Assembly (NCBI GenBank): GCA_030916665.1
Contig: JAUPWC010000058.1
Location: 1 to 7,295, forward strand
Direction: 5' to 3'
Origin: Verrucomicrobiota bacterium
GTDB lineage: Bacteria > Verrucomicrobiota > Verrucomicrobiia > Opitutales > Opitutaceae
Length of the DNA: 7,295 bases
In this document: positions 1-5,641 of the stretch, one piece after another
Position numbering within the stretch: the stretch's first letter is position 1
Layout: every line of letters starts with the position of its first letter
Made by a program: the position numbers and the translations under genes
Notes under the pieces: model-generated
Database searches by the model: none
Told to the model about the DNA's origin: nothing
Seen by the model: only the letters and a program-made list of their open reading frames with translations

Positions 1-1
1 G

Positions 2-949
2 GAGATCGGCAGCCAGAACTTCAAAACCTTTCTGCTGGCGAACAAGGACAAGCTGCGCGGTGATTTTGTTTATCTGTCCGACACCGGCATTCCCAATCCC
101 GACCAGATGGTGGTCACGGTCGGTCTGCGCGGCATGCTCGCCTTTGAAGTGGAGCTGACCGGCCCGCAGGGCGACCTGCACTCCGGCATGCACGGCGGGG
201 TCCTGATGAACCCGTTGCAGGCCCTGGCCGAATTGTGCTCGTCGCTGCATACGCCGGACGGCCGCGTGAACATTCCCGGTTTCTACGCCAGCGTGATCGA
301 GCCGCACGCTTGGGAGCGCGAGCAACTCGCCACGCTCGGCCTGAAGGAGGCGGATTACGCCGCGTTTCTCGGCATCAAGGAATTCCACACGCCGCCGGGC
401 TACACGCCCTTCGAGGCGATCCGGTTTCTGCCCACGCTTGAGTTCAACGGCTTCAGCGGTGGCTATCAGGGCGAGGGGACCAAGACCGTCATCCCGAGCA
501 AGGCGCGGGTGAAGATCACCTGCCGCCTCGTGCCCAACCAGACGCCGACGAACATGAAGCAGGTCATCTTCGACGCCATCCGCGCACGTTGTCCGAAGGG
601 CGTGACCATGAAGATCACCGAGCAGCATCACGCCACGCCCTACGTGGCGATCCCGCCGGACCGCTCGAACACGCCGAAGGACCAGTCGCCGGTGCTGGCG
701 CGCGGCTTCCGCGCGCTGGAGAAGGCCGTGGTCGAGACCTGGGGCAAGCCGCCGCTCTTCCTGCGCGAAGGCGGCAGTGTCGGGCTGATCGCCGATCTCA
801 AGGAAGTGCTCGGCATCGATGCCGTCATGCCCGGACTCTTTCTGCCGGAGGACAACCTGCACGCGCCCAACGAGAGCTTCCACCTCGGTGTGATGAAGAA
901 GGGTATTGAAATGTCCGAGCGCACGCTGGAGCTGCTGGCGAAGGGGTAG
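2..949 (+). CDS. M20 family metallodipeptidase, 5'-truncated by window edge
   Basis: This is a zinc-dependent aminoacyl peptidase or dipeptidase of the M20 clan (carnosinase/CNDP-like and ArgE/DapE relatives), cutting small peptides in the cytoplasm. The reading frame is open from the first base, so the N-terminal part, including the first metal ligands, lies outside. The visible 315 residues begin at EIGS, the end of the EEIGS motif that carries the catalytic glutamate and a metal-binding glutamate. SDTG follows at visible residues 26-29, with its Asp a metal ligand. LHSGMHGG at about 59-66 carries the conserved dimerisation-domain His, and NLHAPNE near 286 supplies the last metal-ligand His. 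The stretch LREGGSVGLI is also typical. Family members are about 450-470 residues, so roughly 140-150 residues are missing. The gene ends with TAG at 947. The substrate cannot be read from the sequence. Confidence 0.93.
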   Translation, partial: EIGSQNFKTFLLANKDKLRGDFVYLSDTGIPNPDQMVVTVGLRGMLAFEVELTGPQGDLHSGMHGGVLMNPLQALAELCSSLHTPDGRVNIPGFYASVIEPHAWEREQLATLGLKEADYAAFLGIKEFHTPPGYTPFEAIRFLPTLEFNGFSGGYQGEGTKTVIPSKARVKITCRLVPNQTPTNMKQVIFDAIRARCPKGVTMKITEQHHATPYVAIPPDRSNTPKDQSPVLARGFRALEKAVVETWGKPPLFLREGGSVGLIADLKEVLGIDAVMPGLFLPEDNLHAPNESFHLGVMKKGIEMSERTLELLAKG

Positions 950-969
950 GTTTGAACTGATCGAGCCAA

Positions 970-989
970 CCGGGGCGAGGGCGCCCCGG
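970..989 (+). terminator. GC-rich hairpin after the dipeptidase gene
   Basis: CCGGGGCG (970-977) pairs perfectly with CGCCCCGG (982-989) across a 4-base loop, 20 bases after the dipeptidase stop. It is followed by a short T-containing stretch (CTCCATTTTC) rather than a clean U-tract. It could end or attenuate the plus-strand transcript. The call rests on stem strength and position only. Confidence 0.4.
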
Positions 990-1002
990 CTCCATTTTCA
1001 GG

Positions 1003-1035
1003 CAAAAAAAAGGCCGCGGAAAGATCCGCGGCCTT
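1003..1035 (-). terminator. Intrinsic terminator of the pal-like gene
   Basis: On the minus strand an 11-bp perfect stem, AAGGCCGCGGA with TCCGCGGCCTT (1010-1020 and 1025-1035, 4-base loop), runs straight into a run of eight T (plus strand A at 1004-1011). It lies about 27 bases past the stop codon of the Pal-like lipoprotein gene. This is a textbook Rho-independent terminator. The plus-strand side lacks a strong T-tract (GATTTTG), so any action on the convergent dipeptidase transcript would be weaker. Confidence 0.9.
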
Positions 1036-1061
1036 GATTTTGAAACCTGGAAAGAAGCTTA

Positions 1062-1604
1062 TTACTGCTTCACGAGCTCGATGAAGTCCACGCGGCGGTC
1101 CTTGGCCCAGTCGGTTTCAGAGCCGCCCTGTTTGGCTTCGGTGGAGCCCTTGGAGAGGGTTTCGAGGCGCGCGGCATCGGCACCAAGGGAAACGAGGTAG
1201 CGCTTCACCGAGTTGGAGCGATTCTCGCCGAGTCCGAGGTTGTATTCGGCGGTGCCGCGCCAGTCACAGTGGCCGACGAGCACGAGATTTTTGCCAGGAT
1301 TGTCCTGAAGCCACTTCAGCACGTTCTGGAGCTTCGGACGCTCGGCGGGAGCGACCGCGAAACGATCAAGCGCGAAGTAGATCGGCTCGACAACGCTCTG
1401 GTTGGCGGCGTCGGGGGAGAGGCCGGTGTCACGATTCTCCAGGTTGATCTGCTCGCCCGGCATCGCGATCTCGTCGGGATTGACGGTCAGGCCACCCGTC
1501 GCGGTGGTGTCAATCGGAGCGCGGGTGGGCTTTTTGGCGCACGCGCTGAGGAGCAGGGCGGCGGCGGCAAGAGAGAGGCCTAGGAGTTTGGAAACATGCT
1601 TCAT
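1062..1604 (-). CDS. Pal-like OmpA-family outer-membrane lipoprotein
   Basis: This 180-residue lipoprotein is predicted to anchor the outer membrane to peptidoglycan. The N-terminus has MKHVSK, a hydrophobic stretch (residues 7-20) and the lipobox LSAC, with Cys22 as the lipidated residue. The next residue is Ala rather than Asp, which favours outer-membrane sorting. A flexible linker (about 23-70) precedes a C-terminal OmpA/Pal domain (about 72-178). That domain contains EPIYFALD, GHCDWRGTAEYNLGLG (Asp114 in the peptidoglycan/DAP-binding position) and DRRVDF near 169-174 with the partner arginines. Pal normally works with Tol proteins, but none are in the window. The ATG at 1604 gives a complete signal peptide, and no obvious Shine-Dalgarno sequence precedes it. 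The gene lies 90 bp downstream of the response regulator on the same strand and has its own terminator. OmpA-domain and signal peptide are clear; the Pal role is family inference. Confidence 0.9.
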   Translation of the reverse strand: MKHVSKLLGLSLAAAALLLSACAKKPTRAPIDTTATGGLTVNPDEIAMPGEQINLENRDTGLSPDAANQSVVEPIYFALDRFAVAPAERPKLQNVLKWLQDNPGKNLVLVGHCDWRGTAEYNLGLGENRSNSVKRYLVSLGADAARLETLSKGSTEAKQGGSETDWAKDRRVDFIELVKQ

Positions 1605-1666
1605 TGGAAGGCGGAAAGAGTGTCGTGGTTATTGGTCAAAGGGTTTGGTCGCGCAAGAACTAAACA

Positions 1667-1679
1667 GTTGCGCGGCAAC
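1667..1679 (-). terminator. Possible weak terminator after the response regulator gene
   Basis: GTTGC and GCAAC (1667-1671 and 1675-1679) form a short 5-bp stem with a 3-base loop, 16 bases past the response regulator stop. On the minus strand it is followed by TGTTTAGTTCTT, a T-rich but interrupted tail. It could separate the regulator transcript from the pal-like gene, but the stem is short and this may be chance. Confidence 0.3.
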
Positions 1680-1694
1680 GCCCGATTCGGGGTG

Positions 1695-2357
1695 TCACGT
1701 GCGATGGTCGATCAGGCCGATTTCGAGGGAGTAGCGGGTGAGGCTGGCGACGTCGTGCAGGTCGAGCTTGCGCATCAGGTTGGTGCGGTGGTTGTCCACG
1801 GTCTTCACGCTGATCTCCAGCTTCTGGGCGATCTGCTTGGTGCTGTTGCTCTCGGCCACCAACTTCAGAATCTCACGCTCGCGGTCAGTGAGGGTTTCAA
1901 CCCCCTCGGACGTGTGCTTGTTCGCGACGACGGAGCGGAGAAGGGCGGCGACGCCGGGTCCGAAATAGGTGCCGCCCTTGGCGATGGTTTCGAGGCCTTT
2001 CTTGAATTCGCCCAAGCCGGCGGTCTTTTCGACGAAACCGTGTGCGCCAGCCTCGAGCATCTCTCGGACCAGAGCGGGGGTTTCGTAGGCGGAGAACACC
2101 ATCACGCGGGTCGCCTTGAGCGGCTTGCTGATGCGCCGGAGGATGTCCACGCCGCTGAGCCCGGGCAGCCGGGCGTCGAGCACGATGAGATCGGGCTTCA
2201 GCTCCAGGCAAAGCTGGCAGGCCTGGTGGCCTTCGCCGCTCTCGCCAACGATCTTGTAGGCGGGATCGACCCGCAGGATCTCCGCGAGCATCTCGCGGAT
2301 GGCTGTGTGATCTTCGACAATGACGATGCGTTTGGCGACTGGCTGGTTGGTGGACAC
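1695..2357 (-). CDS. NarL/FixJ-family two-component response regulator
   Basis: This 220-residue cytoplasmic transcription regulator is activated by phosphorylation. The receiver domain (about 9-125) has the acidic pair Glu15-Asp16, phospho-acceptor Asp61 in LIVLDARLPG, switch Ser89 in VFSAYE and Lys111 in FVEKTAG, so all catalytic positions are present. The C-terminal LuxR-type HTH (about 153-215) has LTDREREILKLVAE, the recognition region SVKTVDNHRTNLMRKL and a final helix. The start is GTG at 2357: an in-frame TAG lies 30 bases upstream and no earlier start exists, while the next ATG would destroy the receiver. No sensor kinase is in the window, so the signal and targets are unknown. It is transcribed toward the pal-like gene, with a 90-bp gap. 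Nothing in it looks damaged. Confidence 0.93.
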   Translation of the reverse strand: MSTNQPVAKRIVIVEDHTAIREMLAEILRVDPAYKIVGESGEGHQACQLCLELKPDLIVLDARLPGLSGVDILRRISKPLKATRVMVFSAYETPALVREMLEAGAHGFVEKTAGLGEFKKGLETIAKGGTYFGPGVAALLRSVVANKHTSEGVETLTDREREILKLVAESNSTKQIAQKLEISVKTVDNHRTNLMRKLDLHDVASLTRYSLEIGLIDHRT

Positions 2358-2422
2358 GGCAGAGAGTTGCTTGGGGATTTGTCCCTAGGAACTAGGTGTT
2401 CGCACTCTCCCCAAAATGGGGA

Positions 2423-2441
2423 AAATTACAATCCCGGATTG
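2423..2441 (-). terminator. Possible terminator of the tRNA-Lys transcript
   Basis: On the minus strand CAATC-CGG-GATTG (2429-2441) is followed by TAATTTT, about 28 bases past the tRNA 3' end. A second small hairpin, TCCCC-AAAAT-GGGGA, lies just beyond at 2408-2422. Either could end the tRNA transcript. The stem is only 5 bp, so this is tentative. Confidence 0.35.
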
Positions 2442-2468
2442 GGTATCCCTTCGGGAGATTGGAGTGGG

Positions 2469-2543
2469 TGGTGGGTCGACTGGGATTCGAACCCAGAACC
2501 AACGACTTAAAAGGACGCTGCTCTACCATTGAGCTATCGACCC
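2469..2543 (-). tRNA. tRNA-Lys (anticodon UUU)
   Basis: The minus strand folds as a full cloverleaf of 72 bases plus an encoded CCA at 2471-2469. The acceptor stem GGGTCGA/TCGACCC is perfect. The D arm is GCTC-AATGGTA-GAGC, the anticodon loop CTTTTAA (U33, UUU at 34-36, A37), and the T arm CTGGG-TTCGAAT-CCCAG, also perfect. The anticodon stem GCGTC/GTCGT holds one G-U pair and a T30-T40 mismatch, which is unusual. The overall sequence resembles bacterial tRNA-Lys. Its 5' end faces the integrase gene 82 bases away, and its 3' end faces the chromosomal genes. A -10-like CATAAT lies about 22 bases upstream of the tRNA on the minus strand. It is a candidate integration target or relic. Confidence 0.93.
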
Positions 2544-2625
2544 GTAACCAACCAACCAATAACAGATTATGAACTAGAACACCAATCAACTTGCCACCGC
2601 TTCTACGGCCTGTTTCTACAGTGAC

Positions 2626-3819
2626 ATGCCCATTGCCGACAGCACCTTGCAGAAGGATGCCCCAAAAGGCTCATCGGTGTGGGCGAAGACCAGTATTCCT
2701 AACCTGTTAAAGAACGCGCAGAGCGGTCGGTATTACGGGCGCTTCACCGTCTCCGGCAAGGAAAAATGGGTATCGTTGAAGACCGAGAGCTTCAAGGTCG
2801 CCAAGCTGAGGTTGAGTGATCACCGCGCCAAGACGGAGCGCGCGCGGCAAGCCGCCGGCAATGTGAAGGCGGGCGAAGCGAACATGGGGGAATTGGCCAT
2901 GATTCTCGAGGCGCGTATCCGTGATAATGTCGCTTTGGCGCCGCGCTCCAAGGTGCGAAATATCGAGCACATCAAGGCGGTGAAGCGGAGTTGGCCTGGA
3001 TTCGGTAATCTCGATCCCGCGGATGTGACCCGCGACGAAGTGGAGAAGTATCGCAACCGCGTGCGGCGCGAGGGAACCGGCTTCAAGAATCCGGTGAATG
3101 GCACCGGCAAGACCAAGAGCAACGGGAGTTCGCCCGGGACGATCAATCGGCTGATCGACACGATTCGCGCGATGTTGAGCATCGCCGTTGAAAACGGCCA
3201 GCTTGTGGGCAATCCACTGGCTGGTGCGAAGCTCAAGCTGAAGCTGACGCCGCGCAAGCCCGAACTGCCCGAGGCCGCAGTGCTCAACTCGGTTTATCAG
3301 CGCATCGAAGACAACAGCGCTCATGACTCGGCCGATTTCTGTCGCTTGCTGAATTACTCCGGCATGCGCGTTGGCGAGGCCGGGCGGTTGACTTGGGCGC
3401 GGGTGGATTGGGATCGTGGCATCATCAAAGTGGCGGGCACCAAGACCGACAGCGCCGAGCGCGACGTTCCCATGACCAACGCACTGCGCGGGCTGCTGCA
3501 AAAGCTCCGCGCTCGCGCTGAGAAGCGCGCTACTATGCAGGTGGATGGCAAGCCCTACGTGAACCCTGCCGCGCCGGTATGCGCGGTGAGGGAGGCCACT
3601 GTTAGCCTTTCCAATGCGTGCGCAGCGCTCGGGGTGGTTCGTCTCACGCATCACGATCTGCGCGATGCCTTCGCAACGCAGTGTATCGAAGCGGGCGTGG
3701 ACATTCCAACAGTCGCGGCTTGGCTTGGCCACAAGGACGGCGGCGCGCTGCTGATGAAGGTTTACGCGCACCATCGGCGCGCGCACAGTGCCGCGCAGGC
3801 AGCCAGGGTGAGCTTTTGA
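2626..3819 (+). CDS. Tyrosine recombinase / site-specific integrase
   Basis: This 397-residue integrase should catalyse integration and excision of the element by strand exchange through a 3'-phosphotyrosine. The N-terminal part (about 20-70, with YYGRFTVSGKEKWVSLKT) looks like an arm-binding domain. A SAM-like core-binding domain spans about 85-195. The catalytic domain (about 210-390) has all expected residues: Arg248 in SGMRVGEA, Lys273 in GTKTDSAERDVPM, His343 and Arg346 in THHDLRD, His369 in WLGHK and the nucleophile Tyr380 in VYAHH. ATG at 2626 is the first good start; no Shine-Dalgarno sequence is visible. It sits beside a tRNA gene, typical for this family, but on the tRNA's 5' side. 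It appears intact and potentially active. The attachment core cannot be located without the other end of the element. Confidence 0.95.
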   Translation: MPIADSTLQKDAPKGSSVWAKTSIPNLLKNAQSGRYYGRFTVSGKEKWVSLKTESFKVAKLRLSDHRAKTERARQAAGNVKAGEANMGELAMILEARIRDNVALAPRSKVRNIEHIKAVKRSWPGFGNLDPADVTRDEVEKYRNRVRREGTGFKNPVNGTGKTKSNGSSPGTINRLIDTIRAMLSIAVENGQLVGNPLAGAKLKLKLTPRKPELPEAAVLNSVYQRIEDNSAHDSADFCRLLNYSGMRVGEAGRLTWARVDWDRGIIKVAGTKTDSAERDVPMTNALRGLLQKLRARAEKRATMQVDGKPYVNPAAPVCAVREATVSLSNACAALGVVRLTHHDLRDAFATQCIEAGVDIPTVAAWLGHKDGGALLMKVYAHHRRAHSAAQAARVSF

Positions 3820-3864
3820 AGCGTGCCGGACCGACGCCCTTCGCGCCCGTCGCCTTCGGCATCC

Positions 3865-3890
3865 GCGCCAGAAATTCCCCCATCTGGCGC
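3865..3890 (+). terminator. Inverted repeat after the integrase gene, possible terminator
   Basis: GCGCCAG (3865-3871) and CTGGCGC (3884-3890) form a perfect 7-bp stem with a 12-base loop, 45 bases past the integrase stop. No T-tract follows (TCGGCGGG), so it is a weak terminator candidate and could instead be a protein-binding repeat in the intergenic region before the AlpA-like gene. Confidence 0.28.
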
Positions 3891-3908
3891 TCGGCGGGCA
3901 GTCAGATC

Positions 3909-3960
3909 TCGGCGGCGCGGTTCACGCGTGATAAAGTTTATATTGTAAATAGGCCGCCGA
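3909..3960 (+). promoter_or_regulatory. Putative promoter/operator region upstream of the AlpA-like gene
   Basis: The 220-bp gap between integrase and AlpA-like gene contains an AT-rich island in otherwise GC-rich DNA. TCACGCGTGA (3922-3931) is a perfect 10-bp palindrome. It is followed by TTTATATTGTAAAT (3937-3950), which holds a -10-like TATATT (3939-3944) and a small TTTA/TAAA inverted repeat. TCGGCGG (3909-3915) and CCGCCGA (3954-3960) form a flanking inverted repeat. I see no convincing -35 at normal spacing. It is a plausible operator/promoter for the downstream replication and packaging operon. The rest of the gap shows no gene. Confidence 0.4.
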
Positions 3961-4039
3961 TTTACCCCATCTTTCCCCGCTTTCCTGCAGTCGGAATATT
4001 GATCTTGAAGAATGCGCTCACGAGCACGCACCTCGATGA

Positions 4040-4336
4040 ATGCTTACTATTCGGGATAGCTCAGAAGTGGCCGGAAATCCAAGCGGGGGAAAAGAGCCGC
4101 GCCCCCTTGGTGCATCAAGTGCGCTGCGTTCGCAGGATATTCTCCCTGCGCCGCACAGTGTCGAGCCGCTCGCTTACACTGAACGGGAAGCGTGCGAGGC
4201 GTTGCGTGTCTCCAAGGTAACGCTCTGGCGCTGGAGGCAGCGCGGCTTGATCCAGACAATTCCAGGTATCAGGATCAACTTGTATCCGGTCGAGGCGCTC
4301 AGGCGCTTCGTGAACAACGGAGGCGCGGCGAGTTGA
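4040..4336 (+). CDS. AlpA/MerR-type small HTH DNA-binding protein (excisionase or regulator)
   Basis: This 98-residue protein has a C-terminal winged-helix of the MerR/AlpA/excisionase type at about 43-92. LAYTEREACEALRVSKVTLW gives the helix-turn-helix, WRQRGLIQTI the following turn, and LYPVEALRRFVN the closing strand and helix. Such proteins in phages and islands bend DNA at attachment sites for excision or activate element genes. The first 40 residues are low-complexity and without recognisable domain. ATG at 4040 is the only in-frame ATG and leaves this extension, so the true start is uncertain; AlpA-like proteins are often 60-75 residues. It follows the integrase by 220 bp, and its stop overlaps a TTG start (TTGA) of the next small ORF. 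HTH class is fairly secure; role as excisionase is inferred from position. Confidence 0.78.
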   Translation: MLTIRDSSEVAGNPSGGKEPRPLGASSALRSQDILPAPHSVEPLAYTEREACEALRVSKVTLWRWRQRGLIQTIPGIRINLYPVEALRRFVNNGGAAS

Positions 4337-4566
4337 TTGCAGCCACACAACAGTCCGCAGGGCTACAGCGCCGGACGGTGCTCGGTGATGAGCCGGGGCG
4401 GTCGCGTGCTGAGAGCATCACGGCCGACAGGTCGCGCCGCATGAAGCTGCTTTTCCGCGCAGCCGAGGATGCCCGCGCGAGTGGACAGGCAGACGAAGCG
4501 GAGCGGCTGCTGGCACAGTGGCGAGCGCTGTCCGCGATCCAGAAGAGGGAGGTCCGGTGCGCATGA
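4333..4566 (+). CDS. Small hypothetical protein coupled between AlpA-like and replication genes
   Basis: An open frame fills the gap between the AlpA-like gene and the replication gene. Starting at TTG 4333, which overlaps the previous stop as TTGA, it would encode 77 residues. GTG at 4378 or ATG at 4441 are alternatives giving shorter products. Its TGA at 4564 overlaps the ATG of the replication gene (ATGA). The C-terminal half (from MKLLFRAAEDARASGQADEA) is helical, Ala/Arg/Glu-rich and protein-like. No family is recognised. The double overlap and lack of empty space argue that it is translated. Its start codon is undecided. Confidence 0.5.
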   Translation: MIAATQQSAGLQRRTVLGDEPGRSRAESITADRSRRMKLLFRAAEDARASGQADEAERLLAQWRALSAIQKREVRCA

Positions 4567-5462
4567 AACGTCCGGATTTTCTCGTGCCGAAGTGGGTGGA
4601 TGAGCTGGGGCTCAGCCCAAGAGATTTTCGCGTCTTCGCGCATCTGCATCGCTGTCGGAATGCGCACACGGGGCTTTGCTGCCCATCTGTCCAGCATATC
4701 GCCAAGACGTGCCATCTGGCCCTTGAAACAGTGAAGTTGGCTCTGGCCGGTTTGCGCCACCAAGGTCTGATTGCGTCGAGCCGCCGCGGCCCGCTGGGCG
4801 GCAACCATTATCTGCTGTGGAGTCCCGGCCTCCCTCGGTTATCAGATGGGGAGAATTTCCGACCGACTGCAGAAGGGCGGAAAAACCCACCATCTGAAAT
4901 TCAGATGGGCGGAATTTCTGATTCAGATGGTGGGTTTTTACCTGTTCAGATGGGCGGAATTTCCGCCCATAAAGGGATTGAGAAGGGAATAAATAAGGGG
5001 GGGGAGGGGCCCCCCCGCCCCCAATTTCAGGTCTCTGATGAATCAGACGAGGCATGGCTGGCGAGGGTCCGGCAAGACTGGCCCGGCGTGGACATCGAAG
5101 CCGAGCTGGCCAAGGCCCGCCGCAAGAAACCGGAAGGGGTTGAGCGCGGCTGGTTCGAGCGTCACTGGCTGCCTGGATGCTCTCCCAAAGTAGGCAGTGC
5201 CGTGACCACGCCCAAACCTGCCACGGATCATCCGGCGCGTTGGCGTGAGGTGCTCGATGCGCTCTATCCCGGCAACGCAGTCAGTTCCGACCCTTCGCGG
5301 TCATGGGCCAGTCTGCCCCCTGAAAGGAAGACCGACGTGATCAACTATATCGAGCAAAACGGGAGCGGGCGCAGCGCCTCAACCCAGCGCAACGGTCGCT
5401 TTTTCGCTCAGAACGGCGCGGGCACTCGCTCCTTTGACAAACATGGCGAGGGGGCCGCCTGA
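4563..5462 (+). CDS. Replication initiator-like protein with winged-helix N-terminus
   Basis: I predict this 299-residue protein initiates replication of the element. Residues about 15-87 form a winged-helix of the HTH_36/phage-replication type (LSPRDFRVFAHLHRC, then PSVQHIAKTCHLALETVKLA, then GGNHYLLW). Residues about 93-150 are a low-complexity linker whose DNA is a cluster of 22-23 bp repeats. A second region (about 160-206: DEAWLARVRQDWPGVDIEAE and RGWFERHWLPGC) resembles the C-terminal helper domain of phage replication proteins, thought to contact the helicase machinery. The tail is polar. I chose ATG 4563 over the in-frame GTG 4518 because GGGAGG lies 10 bases upstream and the ATG overlaps the preceding stop (ATGA). 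The arrangement is reminiscent of lambda O. Domain calls come from recognising patterns, not from a search. Confidence 0.75.
   Translation: MKRPDFLVPKWVDELGLSPRDFRVFAHLHRCRNAHTGLCCPSVQHIAKTCHLALETVKLALAGLRHQGLIASSRRGPLGGNHYLLWSPGLPRLSDGENFRPTAEGRKNPPSEIQMGGISDSDGGFLPVQMGGISAHKGIEKGINKGGEGPPRPQFQVSDESDEAWLARVRQDWPGVDIEAELAKARRKKPEGVERGWFERHWLPGCSPKVGSAVTTPKPATDHPARWREVLDALYPGNAVSSDPSRSWASLPPERKTDVINYIEQNGSGRSASTQRNGRFFAQNGAGTRSFDKHGEGAA
4842..4968 (+). repeat. Cluster of five iteron-like repeats inside the replication gene
   Basis: Five copies of a 22-23 bp unit starting TCAGATGG are present. Four are direct (starts 4842, 4901, 4923 and 4946) and one is on the minus strand (4897 down to 4875). 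The last three direct copies are tandem at 22-23 bp spacing, about two helical turns. The fullest form reads TCAGATGGGCGGAATTTC followed by CGCCC. Copies 3 and 5 share 19 identical bases (4900-4918 and 4945-4963). Copies 2 and 4 form a perfect 18-bp inverted repeat (4881-4898 with 4922-4939). Copies 2 and 3 meet head to head as a perfect 8-bp-arm palindrome (4891-4907). Copy 5 contains its own palindrome, GGGCGGAA/TTCCGCCC (4952-4968). These are expected initiator binding sites. Confidence 0.9.
4842..5022. other. Putative replication origin (iterons, AT-rich flank, G/C tract)
   Basis: The iteron cluster is followed by a purine- and AT-richer segment (4969-4996, ATAAAGGGATTGAGAAGGGA then ATAAATAA) suited to early strand opening. 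Then comes G8-A-G4-C7-G-C5 (4997-5022), an extreme strand-asymmetric block with GGGGCCCC at its centre. The order of repeats, AT-rich flank and location within the initiator's own coding sequence mirrors oriLambda within gene O. The origin role is inferred; no function is demonstrated by the sequence alone. Confidence 0.6.
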
Positions 5463-5641
5463 TGATCGCCGATTTTTACAGCCCCGCGAATCACGACGGC
5501 CCCACCAACCCGGGGGGCAGTGCAAAAGGATTTCCGCAACGTCCAATAGACCGTCCTGTGTCCCTTTCGCACGCACCCGCACTTCCCGCACCGGGGTATC
5601 CCTTTGAACCATGCCTGCGCACCGTAAACCAACCGCACTGA
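5462..5641 (+). CDS. Possible small proline-rich ORF between rep and terS
   Basis: An ATG overlapping the replication gene stop (TGATG at 5460-5464) opens a 59-codon frame ending at TGA 5639, with the last 31 bases overlapping the terminase gene in another frame. The product begins MIADFYSPANHDGPTNPGGS and is rich in Pro, with no known domain. Favouring reality are the coupled start and that it spans an otherwise empty 148-bp gap. Against it are the composition, the overlap with terS and the lack of recognisable fold. The gap could equally be an untranslated leader for terS. Confidence 0.3.
   Translation: MIADFYSPANHDGPTNPGGSAKGFPQRPIDRPVSLSHAPALPAPGYPFEPCLRTVNQPH

Noticed and set aside
2384..2396. 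CCTAG/CTAGG hairpin upstream of the response regulator considered as an operator
   Set aside because: It is a 5-bp stem with no conserved context, and such a repeat is expected by chance in this length of sequence.
1596..2510. 304-codon open frame on the plus strand across the response regulator and tRNA
   Set aside because: It is antisense to a response regulator with all conserved residues and runs through the tRNA gene. The product is low-complexity Gly/Asp/Glu-rich, as expected from antisense of GC-rich coding DNA.
2707..3786. 359-codon open frame on the minus strand opposite the integrase
   Set aside because: The integrase on the plus strand has its complete catalytic set. The antisense product has no recognisable domain and arises from codon bias.
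3618..4220. 200-codon plus-strand frame bridging the integrase end and the AlpA-like gene
   Set aside because: It overlaps both in another frame, and its product is Arg/Ser-rich without domain. The interval is better explained as an intergenic control region.
4518..4562. Earlier GTG start for the replication protein
   Set aside because: It would add 15 residues overlapping the upstream ORF, while ATG 4563 has both a GGGAGG ribosome site and an ATGA overlap.
4842..4968. Repeat cluster considered as a CRISPR array
   Set aside because: Units are nearly contiguous with no spacers of 25-40 bases, one is inverted, and all are within a coding frame. Iterons fit better.
4997..5022. Homopolymer G tract considered as a programmed frameshift site
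   Set aside because: The zero frame continues into a sensible C-terminal domain to 5462. TAA codons just upstream in the alternative frames and lack of a useful alternative product give no support.
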